A DNA stretch of 64,000 nt from Geosiphon pyriformis (Eukaryota; Glomeromycota; Glomeromycetes; Archaeosporales; Geosiphonaceae): assembly GCA_016748015.1 (NCBI GenBank), contig JAAOMT010000128.1:503538-567537 (forward strand), written 5' to 3'. The first letter of the stretch is position 1, and the number at the start of each line of letters is the position of its first letter. The notes beneath the pieces were generated by a model that was given only the letters and a program-made list of their open reading frames with translations, was not told the origin of the DNA and searched no databases. Positions 32,547-43,210 of the stretch are shown one piece after another. Position numbers and translations under genes: made by a program.

Positions 32547-32903
32547 GAGCAGAAAAGACCAACTTGTTGACTGGTCTGTTATTAAAAATCTTTGGACTTT
32601 TTGAAGTGGTAGAAACAACACTGGGACTAACCTGAGTGTGTCTTTTTGAAGGAACTTTAACTGGAGAAGAACTTTCAGTCAAAGGAAAAAAAAATGAACC
32701 AGAAGCTGCTAAAGACAGCTTTTCACTAATGTTTTTTAAAGGAAATATAGCCAGAACGTTTTGTTTAGCTGCTTCAATAACAGAGAGACTCTTTCATGTT
32801 AAAACTTTATTAGTTACAATAGGAAAAGTAACGTTTGCAACTTTTTTACTCTTAGCTCTAGTCACAGTTATAAAATTTAGGAGAGAAAAAGTTTTTGTTT
32901 AAT
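32547..32903 (-). mobile_element. HL copy H1, 5' portion
   Basis: Continuation of H1 beyond L2. On - it encodes the ORF1 N-terminus (about 32880-32560): start codon degraded to ATA, TGA at 32796-32794, then SLSVIEAAKQN and a Ser/Pro-rich stretch to PKIFNNRPVNKLVFSAL. Its 5' end is ACTTTTTCTCTCC near 32895. 32547-32557 duplicates 15416-15426. Confidence 0.8.
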
Positions 32904-32907
32904 TTTA

Positions 32908-33603
32908 GAACCCGAGGTCCTAGTGAAGTGGTAACTGAATATGCTAAAGCTATTAGAAAGTTAATTAAAAGAGTAGACTCTGAAAGAAACTGGACAGAAA
33001 AGCAAAAGATTCATTCCTTTACAAAAGGATTGAAAACAGATCTGTCCTATGCTCTTTGGCCCATTCTGGCTCTAAAAAACAATCTCACAATAAACATAGC
33101 CTTTGAACTTGCCCAGCAAATTGAAGACAACCAAAGGATGCACTTGGGATCCACACTTCCAGTTTTTGCTCCTGCTTCTGTTATGGCTCCTGCTCTCCAA
33201 ATGGCTGCTACCTCTTTTGCTGCCCAAACTCAAGACTCAAATGAATAGTTAATAGATAAACTTATAGCTAATCTTGCCTGGTTACTGGAACCCTTAGCTC
33301 AAGCAGTCAGAAAGAATCAACAACTCCAAAGACCCAGATTTGAACTCTGTATTAATCAACCCCAGCAACCCCCTTACCAAAGACAACAAAATTGTGTGCT
33401 ACCACTGTGGATTAACTGGATATTTCTCAAAAGATTGCAACAATCTTCCTTTGCCTCCTCCAGCTCCCAGAAACAATAACAATCAAAACAACAGAACTAT
33501 CAATAACAATGTCCCCTACCAAAGACCCAATCATGCCAACATCAATTTCTTTGGAGAGGATTCTCTAGTTGAAGCTACTGTTTATCAGCCTTTAAACTGG
33601 TAG
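32908..33603 (+). pseudogene. Ty3-B B1 gag, second part, with CCHC knuckle
   Basis: Gag resumes after H1 (GPSEVVTEYAKAIRKLIK). It includes FTKGLKTDLSYALWPILALKNN, the linker SLPV-FAPASVMAPALQMAATS, a Gln/Pro-rich stretch and the nucleocapsid knuckle CYHCGLTGYFSKDC (33400), whose CCHC is changed at one position (His to Tyr). A TAG at about 33247 and a shift near 33335 break it. Gag ends AAC TGG TAG at 33601-33603. Confidence 0.85.
33591..33597 (+). promoter_or_regulatory. Putative -1 ribosomal frameshift heptamer (B1)
   Basis: TTTAAAC, phased T TTA AAC in the Gag frame (codons at 33592 and 33595). Pol starts in the -1 frame with CTG at 33597, exactly 90 bases before the open frame at 33687. 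A possible imperfect stem (CTGGTAGG with CCAACCAG about 26 bp later) lies directly downstream. Confidence 0.75.
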
Positions 33604-33974
33604 GTGCACCTCCAAAGGGTGAGAGTGCAAGCCAACCAGAAGAAAACTCCTTTTATGCTTTTAACCTAACTGATGATGATCATAATATGGATGAACTAGC
33701 AATTAACACCTCTGAATCAACCAGAAAGAAGAAGAAAGCCAAGATTAATTTTGTTCTGGACCCAAACAAAGCATCCAAATCATCTGCTGATAACAATGAG
33801 CCACCAAAGACTAAGGTTTTTAAAAATTCTCCAAAGTTGGAACTCCCAGAAATTGTACAAAAATCTGGACCCTATTCTGTTATTAAAGATCTCATGGAAA
33901 CCCAGCACACATTACATTTGGCCAACTGATAACCCATCCACAGTTCAGAAAAGATCTTCACAAATCATTGATAC
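33597..33974 (+). pseudogene. Ty3-B B1 pol N-terminal linker
   Basis: From the frameshift site: VGAPPKGESASQPEEN, then TDDDHNMDELAIN, a Lys-rich patch (STRKKKKAKINFVLD) and KSGPYSVIKDLMETQ. A small indel near 33895 shifts the frame. No domain is recognised. It is cut at 33975 by a solo LTR that duplicated ATAC. Confidence 0.75.
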
Positions 33975-34746
33975 TGTTATGGTTGAAACTCATAGTTTTT
34001 ATTAGTTATCACATGTATTAGCCACTGATGTCATATAATTAACCACCCTATTTTTAAATAGTGATCATTGACCTGATCAATGACCTGACTGTTGACCTGA
34101 TCATTGACCTGATTATTGACCTGATCAATGACCTGATCATTGACCTGATTATTGACCTGATCAATGACCTGATTATTGACCTGATCATTGACCTGATCAT
34201 TGACCTGGTCGTTGACCACTTTCAATAGATATATAAGTGATGAGTCTCTTAGCTGTAAAAAAATATCAATATAAGGAATCAAGACAATCAAAGAAATAAA
34301 AATAACAAACTTCCATCTCAAACATTCTCTTATCGCTAATTTCCCTTTTCCTACCTTTAAGTATCTGAACATCTTTTGGATAAAAGATTACTTATTGGCA
34401 CTTTCCTGAAACATGTAATTGCAGTATTTGAAGATTATTTAAATAAACATGACTGAAGAGCACAAGTTGATACCTGATATCGAATTCTAAGAGTGCTGAC
34501 ATAAGGCATAGAATTATACCAGTGGTTATCAATTGTTGACAGTACAGACTATCCCTCTACCTTCAGATTCTCCAGTTACCTTTGAAAAGAATAGCAACTG
34601 AGATATTTTATGAGACTGATCTCGCACATTGAATCCATACTCATTCAATTCACTCTTTAAAGTTGAATTCCCCTTTGATTATTTCCATCACTCTACAATC
34701 CTGTTCTCTCTTGCTATTCATTAGCTTGTTACTCCAACCCATAACA
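33975..34746 (+). repeat. Ty3-B solo LTR inserted in B1 pol
   Basis: 772 bp, TGTTATGG...CCATAACA, flanked by ATAC on both sides (33971-33974 and 34747-34750), which interrupts a sequence that is continuous in B2. The 12-bp array is the longest in the window: 13 units at 34063-34218. TATA-like ATATATAAGTGATG follows (about 34230) and a GAATAAAC-type sequence near 34440 may be a poly(A) signal. Confidence 0.95.
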
Positions 34747-35740
34747 ATACCAAAGAAGAAGACACCAAAGACCAACAAATGTCCTTGCCAAGCTGGACTT
34801 GCTGATAACAGCAATGTCACCCCTTTGATTTGTAAAGCCCAAGTGGCTGGTTACTTCATTGATCTGATTCTAGACAGTGGATCATCTGTTAGTGTAATTG
34901 CCAAACATTTTCTTGAAGCAATTGGCAGAAAGATTGATGAGCCTTCCACAAGACCAATGACTAACGTACATGGTGACAAGAAGAAAGGCCTGGGCATAGC
35001 CAAAGCTATTCCTGTTTGCATCAATGGTATTAGCATTGAAACAGATATGGAAGTATCTGAAGCAAAAGAGTACACCATCATTGTTGGTAATAAATGGCTT
35101 AAAAAAGCCAAAGCACTACTTGACTATGAACTTTGTAAGCTAATCATCAGATGTGATGAGAAACCCATTGTGGTTAAATGCTAACATTGGACAACCCCTC
35201 CAGTATTCAAGCAGAACCAAGAAGAAGAACAATCAGATGAATCAAATAATGATAAGAGTGATGATGATGAAGATCAAGAAGAACTAGAAGAAACTGCTGA
35301 ACTCGCCTATACCATCTTCACCAGCAATTACAAGCCACTGGACAATGTTAAAGCTGACAAAGAAGGAATCATAGTAAATGGCTGGCCCTACTATGATATC
35401 CTCAGAAGAACCTTTGACAGAAAACCTAGCAAGAAAGCAAAATACAGTTATTGGTGGCATGACCCTTGTGCACAGTGCTGGTGTAATAAACCTTTGTATT
35501 CACCAAGTGATGAATGCAAATCCTGTCTAATCTACTACAAAGATTGGGAACCAATTAGCTTGATACCCAGAGAAGAACTTAAAGAAGTACAAAAGTCTTT
35601 TGAGAATGAACCACCTGAAATCCAATCACTAGTTATAAAACAAATTGAACCTTCCCCTGAAGAAAGAAAAGTGAACATTAAAAATCTGTTGGCTAGAAAT
35701 AGCCCAGTTATCTCAAAAAAAGGTGACACCCCTAAATGAA
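34747..35740 (+). pseudogene. Ty3-B B1 protease and Cys-rich spacer
   Basis: Protease motif LDSGSSVSVIAKHFLEAIG near 34875, followed by the VGNKWL segment (35085). A TAA near 35182 interrupts. The acidic linker and the CAQCWCNKPLYSPSDECKSC module (about 35475-35525) follow; a 9-bp deletion near 35380 removes part of IVNGKLICWPYY. The frame to LISKKGDTPK ends at TGA 35737. Confidence 0.85.
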
Positions 35741-35744
35741 CCCA

Positions 35745-37010
35745 TGTGATATAACACACCATCACCACCAAAGAAACTTGCTCCATCCATTTGAAGCCTT
35801 ATCAATCCAATCGATGCAATGATAAACTGGATGAAAGATCTTGGATTCATACAAGAAACCAAGAGTAAATGGGCTTTTCCAGTTGTAGTGGTATCCAAAA
35901 AAGGTGGAACCCAACTAAATGCTATCACTATAAGAGACATGTACCCACTTCCCAAAATTGATGCAATACTAGATAAATTCAATAGTGCTGTTTTCTTCTC
36001 AACTATTGACTTAACTGCTGGATTCTGGCAAGTAGAAATGGATCCAGAAAGCAGAAAGAAAACTACCTTCATCACCAAGTATGGCATTTATGAATTCACT
36101 GTCATGCCTTTTGGTCTCACCAATGCTCCTCCCACCTTTCAATGCCTGATAGACAAAGTATTTGAATCAGTAAAAGAAAACTTTGTTCTGGTTTATTTGG
36201 ATGACATAATGGTATATTCAAAAACCTGGGATGAACATCTTGAACATTTACAGAAGATTTTTGACCTGCTCAGAAATACTGGCCTCAAGATAAACCCAAT
36301 CAAATCTTTCTTTGGACACCAATCCACCCAGTTTCTTGGTCATCTTGTTACAGAAAATGGAATCTTCTCTGACCCAGTTAAAGTTGAAAAAGTTCAGAAC
36401 ATTAGACAACCAATGAATGTTCCTGAACTATGCTCATTTCTTGGTTTGGCCTCTTACTATCACAAATTTATCAAAAATTTCTCCAAAATCGCTTTTCCTC
36501 TCAATCAGCTACTCAAAAAAAATGTCAATTATCATTGGGACACTCATCAACAAAAAGCTTTTGAATTTCTGAAGAAAAAACTTGTTACTGAACCAATTCT
36601 CAAACAACCTGATTTGGACCAACCTTTTATCCTCCACACTAATGCATCTGGCTATGGACTTGGTGCTGTTCTTTTACAGAAAGATGAAAATGGCAGAGAA
36701 CATGCCATAGCATATGCAAGTAGATCCCTCACACCAGCAGAAAAGAACTATTCAGTTACTGAACAAGAATGTCTAGCAGTAGTTTGGGCTACCAACTACT
36801 GGGATCAATATCTTCTTGGTGCAAAATTCTTAGTGGTAACAGATTATCAAGCCTTGGTTTGGTTGCATAAGAAAAAGAAGCTGGAACACAAAAGAATAAC
36901 TTACTGAATAGTCCACTTGGATGAATTCAACTATGATATTCAATACCACAAAGAAGCAAATCATCACAATGCTGACACTCTATTTAGACTTACCATCCAG
37001 TGACAGTACA
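35745..37010 (+). pseudogene. Ty3-B B1 reverse transcriptase and RNase H
   Basis: A 362-aa frame (35819-36907) covers most of the RT: LTAGFWQVEM, MPFGLTNAPPTFQ, the intact VYLDDIMVYSK box at about 36190, then RNase H with HTNASGYGLGAV (first Asp changed to Asn), TEQECLAVVW and TDYQALVWL. A 24-bp deletion at about 35910 removes the conserved HFCVDYCQ motif, so the RT would be dead despite its catalytic box. The frame closes at TGA 36905; RNase H's last motif is in the broken stretch to 37010. Confidence 0.9.
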
Positions 37011-37169
37011 ACCTCTCAAACTAAACAAACTTAATTATTAGTAACACCTTTACAAACAAACACAATAATGGACTTGGACAACTACTCTGCTTTAATGGAA
37101 TTTTTGGGTAAAGGACAATACCCACCAGAATACACTTGACAGCAAAGAGAACATTTACACAAACAATCA

Positions 37170-38286
37170 AATTTTTATTTAATCTGCCAGAACCAATTAT
37201 ACAAAAGAAACAGAAAAGATCCTGACTGCCCCCAGAGAGTCATCAGATTTAAAGAAAGAGAAATTGTAATATACAACATGCACACTGACCCATTAGCTGG
37301 ACACTTTGGAAAAACAAAAACAATTCAGAAAACTTTAGCTCACTATTATTGGCCTACCTTAGGAAAAGACATTGCTGAATACATCAAAACCTGTAACATC
37401 TGCAAAGAAGATATCCATCCAATCTCTGTTGGTCAACCATTTGACAGAATTGGTATAGATGTTGTTGGACCTTTAACAGTAACTCCTAATGACAACAGAT
37501 ATATTATCACAGCTACCGACTATCTTACAAAGTGGGTAGAAGCAAAAGCCACCCCAGACCAAACAGCAGTCTTAATAGCTAATTTCATTTATGAAGATAT
37601 CATCTGCTGTTATGACTGCCCCAAAGAACTTTTATCTGATAGAGGAAGAGCTTTTTTCAGTACACTGGTTGAAGAACTTTGTAGAAAAATGGGAATATGT
37701 CATAAACTTTCACCCCCAAACAAATGGCCTAATGAAATGTTTCAATAGAACGTTATGTGAAACCTTAGCCAAAACCAGTGAAGAAACAAACTTATGGGAC
37801 AAAGTACTGCCTTCAGCTTTGTTTGCTTATAGAACTCTGAATCATGACATAACAAGTTATGAACCTTTTTATCTGCTCTATGGATACAAGGCAACACTAC
37901 CAATAGAAATTAACATTGAAACAATACTCTTTGAAGAGATCACAATAGGAAATTACAAAGACATTTTGCAAAGAAGACTTGGTACCATTCTTGACTCCTT
38001 GGTAGAAGCACAAATAATTGCTTTTGAAAAGATAAAACAGTTCCAAGAAAAGCTTAAGAAAAAAAAAACCTATAAAACACTTTCTTTAAGTGTTAGTGAC
38101 TTGGTACTAGAATACCATTCTGACAGAGACAATGTTTATAATGATAAATTTTCTAGCCGGTGGAAAGGACCCTTTATAGTTAACAAAGTTTTGAACAATA
38201 GTTCTTATATTCTTCAAGATCAATCCAGAACAATCTTCAATGATCATCCTGTTCATGATACACAACTCAAAAAATACCATAAATGA
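37170..38286 (+). pseudogene. Ty3-B B1 integrase
   Basis: HHCC: GHFGKTKTIQKTLAHYYW with CNIC (37395), but the basic stretch after it (QRRGKPNRK in B3) is deleted. Core: GIDVVGPL (Asp), LLSDRG (Asp) and NGLMKCFNRT, where the catalytic Glu is Lys. A frameshift separates 37278-37748 from 37591-38286. The C-terminal domain has WKGPFIVNKVLNNSSYIL (GPF module). The end, LKKYHK, is followed by the 100-bp leader of ORF3. Confidence 0.9.
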
Positions 38287-38387
38287 CCTGATTGGCTGCC
38301 TGTTGTAGTAATACTGACTCAAATGATTAGTAAAAATCATGTATAAATAAATGTACCATTCCCAAAACAGAGGTATCTTCAATTGAC

Positions 38388-39043
38388 ATGAACAATTATT
38401 TTCTGGATCAAAACATTCAAAATGCCTTCTATACTCTTCATAAGTATTGGATCAAAAACTATCCAAATGCTACTTTGACTATTGGAAAACAAACCACCAT
38501 AACCGATAACAGTAGAACACATACTGTTATTAGACCAAAAAAACCACTACCAGAAGAGAAAAAATTGGTAGTAAAATGGATAAATATCTGTTGGAAAGTA
38601 TAACAGCAGCTATACTTCTACCTTTCAACACAATTGGAAAAACAATTAAAGAAATCTTGCCCATAGACAAAAACTTGTCATATGGAAGACAACTAGAACT
38701 CTATGGTTGCCTTAGTGAAATTATAGAAGACATGAAGCTCATGAAGAAAACAACTTCTGAGATACAAGTGGAAATTTTGGACATTGTACAATTAGATGTC
38801 CCAAGAGTTTTAACCATTGCAAGAAGAACCAAAACTTTAATACAAAGATTTGGTTTTTTGGATACAAAGCTCATTTTGTCTTAAGTGCTATACATCTTAT
38901 CCACAAATGACTTCAATAAATTAGTTAGCTTTGAGTTAGATAAAACTCTTCAAATAGATTACACTATAAATAGCTTGATATTGCCAGAGCTCAATCTCTT
39001 TGGAGAGGATGATGTTACAATTGAAACCTATACTTCTTATTAA
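38388..39043 (+). pseudogene. Ty3-B B1 ORF3 (frameshifted)
   Basis: Same start (MNNYFLDQNIQNAFYTLHKYW) and end as the intact copies, but one base shorter (656 bp), with a shift near 38575 and TAA at 38882. Conserved core LPIDKNLSYGRQLELYG is present. Its last codons lie in the LTR starting at 39013. Confidence 0.8.
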
Positions 39044-39237
39044 TTATCACATGTATTAGCCACTAATGTTATATGATTAGCCACACTATTTTAGAAAGTG
39101 ATCATTGACCTGGACATTGACCACTTTCAATAGATATATAAATTATGAGTCTCTTAGCTGTAGAAAAATATCAATGTAAGGAATCAAGACAATCAAAAAA
39201 ATAAAATAACAAACTTCCATCTCAAACATTCTCTTGT
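39013..39237 (+). repeat. LTR shared by Ty3-B B1 (3') and B3 (5'), first part
   Basis: Starts TGTTACAATTG inside B1 ORF3's last codons. The 12-bp array has only 2 units (39100-39123). It is cut by HL copy H3 after TCAAACATTCTCTTGT; the LTR continues at 41673. Confidence 0.9.
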
Positions 39238-41262
39238 GGTAGATAAAAAACTCTTTCTCTCCTAAATTTCATGACCACAAATAGAGCTAAGAGTAAAAAA
39301 GTTGTAAACGTTACTTTTCCTATAGTAACTAATAAAGTTTCAACATGAGAGGGTCTCTCTGTTATTGAAGCAGCTAGACAAAACATTCTGGCTACATTTT
39401 CTTTGAAAAATAATAGTAATAAGCTGCCTTTAATGGCTTCTGGTTCATTTTCTTCTTCTTTGGCTGGAAGTTCTTCTCCAGTCAAAGTCCCTTCAAAAAG
39501 GCACACTCGAGTTAGTCCCAGTGTTGTCTCTACCACTTCAAAGAGCCCAAAGATTTTTAATAACAGACCAGTCAACAAGTTGGTCTTTCCTGCTCTCACC
39601 ACTCCCCCTACTACTTCCACTACTACTGTTTCACAAATGGCCGCAAAAGTGAAAAATTCCAAAAAACAGCAGCAGGCAGTCGCAACTGTTATAATCACAC
39701 CAAACCTCTTTGTGGTTCTAGATGAGATCTTCAGTAAGATCTCCACAGCAGCAGCCAGCCCTATTCCTGATATGGATGGCAACAGCAGCGGCACATCTTC
39801 CAAAATGGGCCAAGATCAACCACTGGCTGTGTTGCCTGATGTGGTACTCTCTGGCAGATCATTGCCAATCCCAGTAGCAAAACAGTTCATTAGTCCAGAT
39901 AATCTCAAAGATTGGGCTGATCAGATGGAAATGGAATCAACTGTTCTCCCCCTCCAGTTTCTGGTGCATCTGATGCTGGTGCTTGGGTGAATGTGAGTGG
40001 ACGTCAAAGGTTCTCTGGTTGGGTGGCCTCCAATCTTGTACCTGGTGCTACATTTAAGATCGAAATGACCCTGCTTGGTTCTTTGTTTCAGTTACTGCCT
40101 GGTTGTATTGGGCTTAAATCAGTTTCACAAGATGCTGTTAAGTTGTTCTGTGTGGAATTTACATCTCAGGAGTGTCTAAATGGTGCCACCAAAGTGGCCA
40201 TCAGTGATGAAGTGTTTTTGACCACTTTTAAGATTGCACAGTCTTCTGGTGTGGCCTCTGTTTCTTCCCCTTCCTTGTCAGTTGCACTGCATGATGTACC
40301 TTTAGGTATCTCTTCTGATGACATCAAATCTGCTCTTGGCATTTTTGGTGTTGTCACTTCTGTTAAGTTGAAGCCTGCTGGCTTATGGCAATATGCTGTG
40401 GTCAACTTTAAGAACATTTCTTCTGCTGCTGCTGCTCTTTTTAACTGGTCTGTGTTGGTTAGAAAAGATAGTGTTAGGATTCTTCCCATTGCCAACCAAA
40501 AGGAGGTTATCTCCTTAAGAGATGCTTTCAAAGCTAAGCTGGTTAATCTTTCATTTGGCTGCACTGCATTTGAGATAAGTGATCTGGTCTCCCAAGTTGG
40601 TGGCCATACGTGTTTCATTCCCTGCTCCCCTGATTCCTATTGACGTTAACGCTTTGCTGTGGTGACCTTTGATTCTTTGGAATCTTTAAACGCTGCTGTT
40701 TCAAAAACCAGTATCTTACGTGGCTGCCGCATCTGGTGGGAAACTCCTGGATGTTGTCGCTGCTATAGATGTCAAAGTTTAGATCATTTGGCTGTGGACT
40801 GCAAGGTGTTGCCACTTCTCCCTCCCATTTTCAAGTCATCCCTCATTGGAGCTAAATCCTATGCCAAAGCTGCCACTTCTGTGGTTCCTCCTGTTGCTGT
40901 GGCTGCTGATATGGGTTTGGCTTTCAGTACCTCCTCTAAAGTTGTGGTGCCGATGTTGCCAGTTACTTCCTCTGGTTCAGATGTTGCTGTTAATGCTAGA
41001 TTGGCTTCTCTGGAAACCCAACTTAGTGAACTGTCTTTGTTGATCAAATCTATAGTGGAGCCTGTGGGTTCTTTGGTTGCATTGGTTACTACGTTGTTGT
41101 CTACTCCACCAGTTGTGGCAGAGGCAATGAAGGAAAGTGTGATTGGATTGGGAAACCAAATTGAGACTGTTCATGCTGTGGCTTTTGTGCTGCAAAAGGA
41201 AGTGGGGGCCCTCAAGTTGAGGAGTGGGAAGGTACATTATAACAAATCTGATGATGAAGAAA

Positions 41263-41316
<54 letters not shown>

Positions 41317-41672
41317 GTGATGCTAAAGATTTTTCAGTCTATGATAATACATTTGATGCGATGATGGAGTTATGGGAGGTTCAATCTTCTAATATCAAGT
41401 CCGATCCAGATCAGACGGCTAAGTGGATGAGCAGTCTTATTAAGAATAGTCATGAACTTGTATGTATTATGGGTAAGATGTATGAATTAGATATGTTTAA
41501 TACATTAGATAGCAAAGGTAGTACTAGTGTGTAGTTAGGGCTTTCCGCTTGTGGTTAGCCACAACTTGTAATATGTATTATTGGCTGAGCTGGCTTTATG
41601 AAACCACCACATTACTGTGGAATAACTAATAAATGACCGGCGTGGCTACATGTTAACAAAAAAAAAAAAAAA
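39238..41672 (+). mobile_element. HL copy H3, full length (2.44 kb)
   Basis: Flanked by a 16-bp target duplication, TCAAACATTCTCTTGT (39222-39237) and TCAACCATTCTCTTAT (41673-41688), with two differences. ORF1: ATG 39271, TGA at 39346 (shared by other HL copies), open frame to about 39940 (Ser/Thr-rich N-terminus, KNSKKQQQAVATV, DLKDWADQMEME), a +1 shift, then RRM-like unit 1 (VALHDVPLGISSDDIKSALG, 40285) and unit 2, TGA at 40641, knuckle CYRCQSLDHLAVDC (40762, intact CCHC), coiled coil (LASLETQLSELSLLIKSI, 41005), an Asp17 run and the tail DSKGSTSV with TAG at 41532. The 3' tail is shared with LINE-L, then A15. Confidence 0.9.
41265..41315 (+). repeat. (GAT)17 microsatellite in HL ORF1
   Basis: Seventeen GAT triplets encode an Asp run in the acidic domain after the coiled coil. 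H2 has a much shorter run at the equivalent place (near 26780), so the tract has expanded in H3. Confidence 0.9.
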
Positions 41673-42101
41673 TCAACCATTCTCTTATCACTAATTTCTC
41701 TTTCTCTACCTTCAAGTATCTGAAGATTTTTTGGATAAAAGATTACTTGTTGGCACTTTCCTGAAACATGTAATTGCAGTATTTGAAAATTATTTGAATA
41801 AACATGACTGAAGAGCACAAGTTGATACCTGATATTGAATTCTAAGAGTGCTGACATGAGGCATAGAATTATACCAGGCATGATCATTTGTTGACAGTAT
41901 GAACTATTCCTTTACCTTCAGATTCCCTTGTTACCTTTTGAAAAGAATAGTGACTAAGATATTTCATGAGACTGATCTCGCACATTGAATCCATACTCAT
42001 TCAATTTACTCATTGAAGTTGAATTCCCTTTGATTATTTCCATTACCCTACAATTCTGTTCTCTCTTGCTATCTGTTAGCTTGTTACTCCAACCCATAAC
42101 A
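41673..42101 (+). repeat. LTR shared by B1 and B3, second part
   Basis: Continues the LTR after H3 to CCCATAACA at 42101, followed directly by a primer site and gag. A GAATAAAC-type sequence near 41800 could serve as a poly(A) signal. One LTR thus closes B1 and opens B3. Confidence 0.9.
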
Positions 42102-42107
42102 TAAAAG

Positions 42108-42124
42108 TGGTGCTCCCTGTGAGG
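42108..42124 (+). promoter_or_regulatory. Ty3-B primer-binding site (B3)
   Basis: TGGTGCTCCCTGTGAGG, six bases after the LTR end, identical to B1 and B2. Confidence 0.8.
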
Positions 42125-42153
42125 TTGTCAAAATTCACTTATTTCCTCATTGT

Positions 42154-43210
42154 ATGGGTAATTATTCATACTTGTCACAGCAATCAGAAGAACACTTTGC
42201 AGCACACAACAGAAATGACCTAGAGTTTATTGAACTCAATCCTCTGCCCTTCTGCTTAATCTGTTTTCCTATTGAAGAACAATTCAGTAAACAATTCCAA
42301 GACTTTTGGAACTAGTTTTTGAACAAGCATTCAGCTAAAACTTACACAGCTTATATCATCTATTACTTTGATCAAGCTTATTTTGAAGACAATTTTGAAG
42401 AAAGAAATACCAGAATCAATCAGCTCTTATACTCCACAACCTTTGAACAACAGCTCCCTGATTTCAAATATCTGAATCATTAAATCCATATTTGGATTGC
42501 TGCTCACCAACTAGTTGAAAACCCCTTTGAAACAGAAGAAGAAAGTTACCAAACTGTCCCTATTTTTGATATTTTCTTAAGTGAATCAGAGCACTCCACA
42601 CAAACAGTAACTCCTGAACCAATGACCCAAGATCCAATGCAACCAAACATCCTGGCCGTCCTCCAAGGCATACAAACTGCTTTGGGACAAAAAAACAACA
42701 CCCCACTACCATTATTCAGAGGCAATACACAAGATCCAATTGAATGGTTGGATGACTTTGAAAGAGCTGCTACAGCCAACCAATACAATAATGAGTACAA
42801 GTTTCAAATTGTTGGTGGCTACCTCCATGGCTCTCCTGCTATCTGGTTTTCACAGGAAACTGATGCTAATACCCATCAAAGAATCATTAAATGGATGCCA
42901 GCAAATGCCAAAGAAAACAACACCTCTTTCACAACCTGGTTTGAAAACAAGTTCAGAACCCCAATCTTGATATCCAAGTGGCACATGGAATTAGAAAAAA
43001 GAACTCAAGACTCTGGTGAAATTGTAACTGAATATGCTAAAGCAATCAGAAAGTTAATTAAGCATGTAAACTCTGGAAGAAATTGAACAGAAGAGCAAAA
43101 GATTCATTCCTTCACAAAAGGATTGAGAACCAATTTATCTTATGCTCTTTGGCCTCTCTTGGCCCTGAAAGACAATCCTACAATGGACATGGCCATTGAA
43201 CTTGTCCAAC
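42154..43210 (+). pseudogene. Ty3-B B3 gag, truncated
   Basis: Starts ATG 42154 (MGNYSYLSQQSEEHFAAHNR). N-terminal region with TAG near 42315 and TAA at 42481. The open frame 42622-43086 (154 aa) covers the capsid-like region: LPLFRGNTQDPIEWLDDFER, VTEYAKAIRKLIK. After TGA 43084 the text continues to AIELVQ, then stops at the poly(T) of L3. The knuckle, protease, RT and RNase H are absent from this copy. Confidence 0.85.

Noticed and set aside
34063-34218. Regular short repeats resembling a CRISPR array
   Set aside because: The 12-bp units are contiguous without spacers, occur in all Ty3-B LTRs and lie in a eukaryotic LTR promoter region.
34031-34372. Open frame on - encoding a VNDQ-type repeat protein
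   Set aside because: It is the translation of the 12-bp LTR array (a multiple of 3), so the frame is open by periodicity and not by selection.
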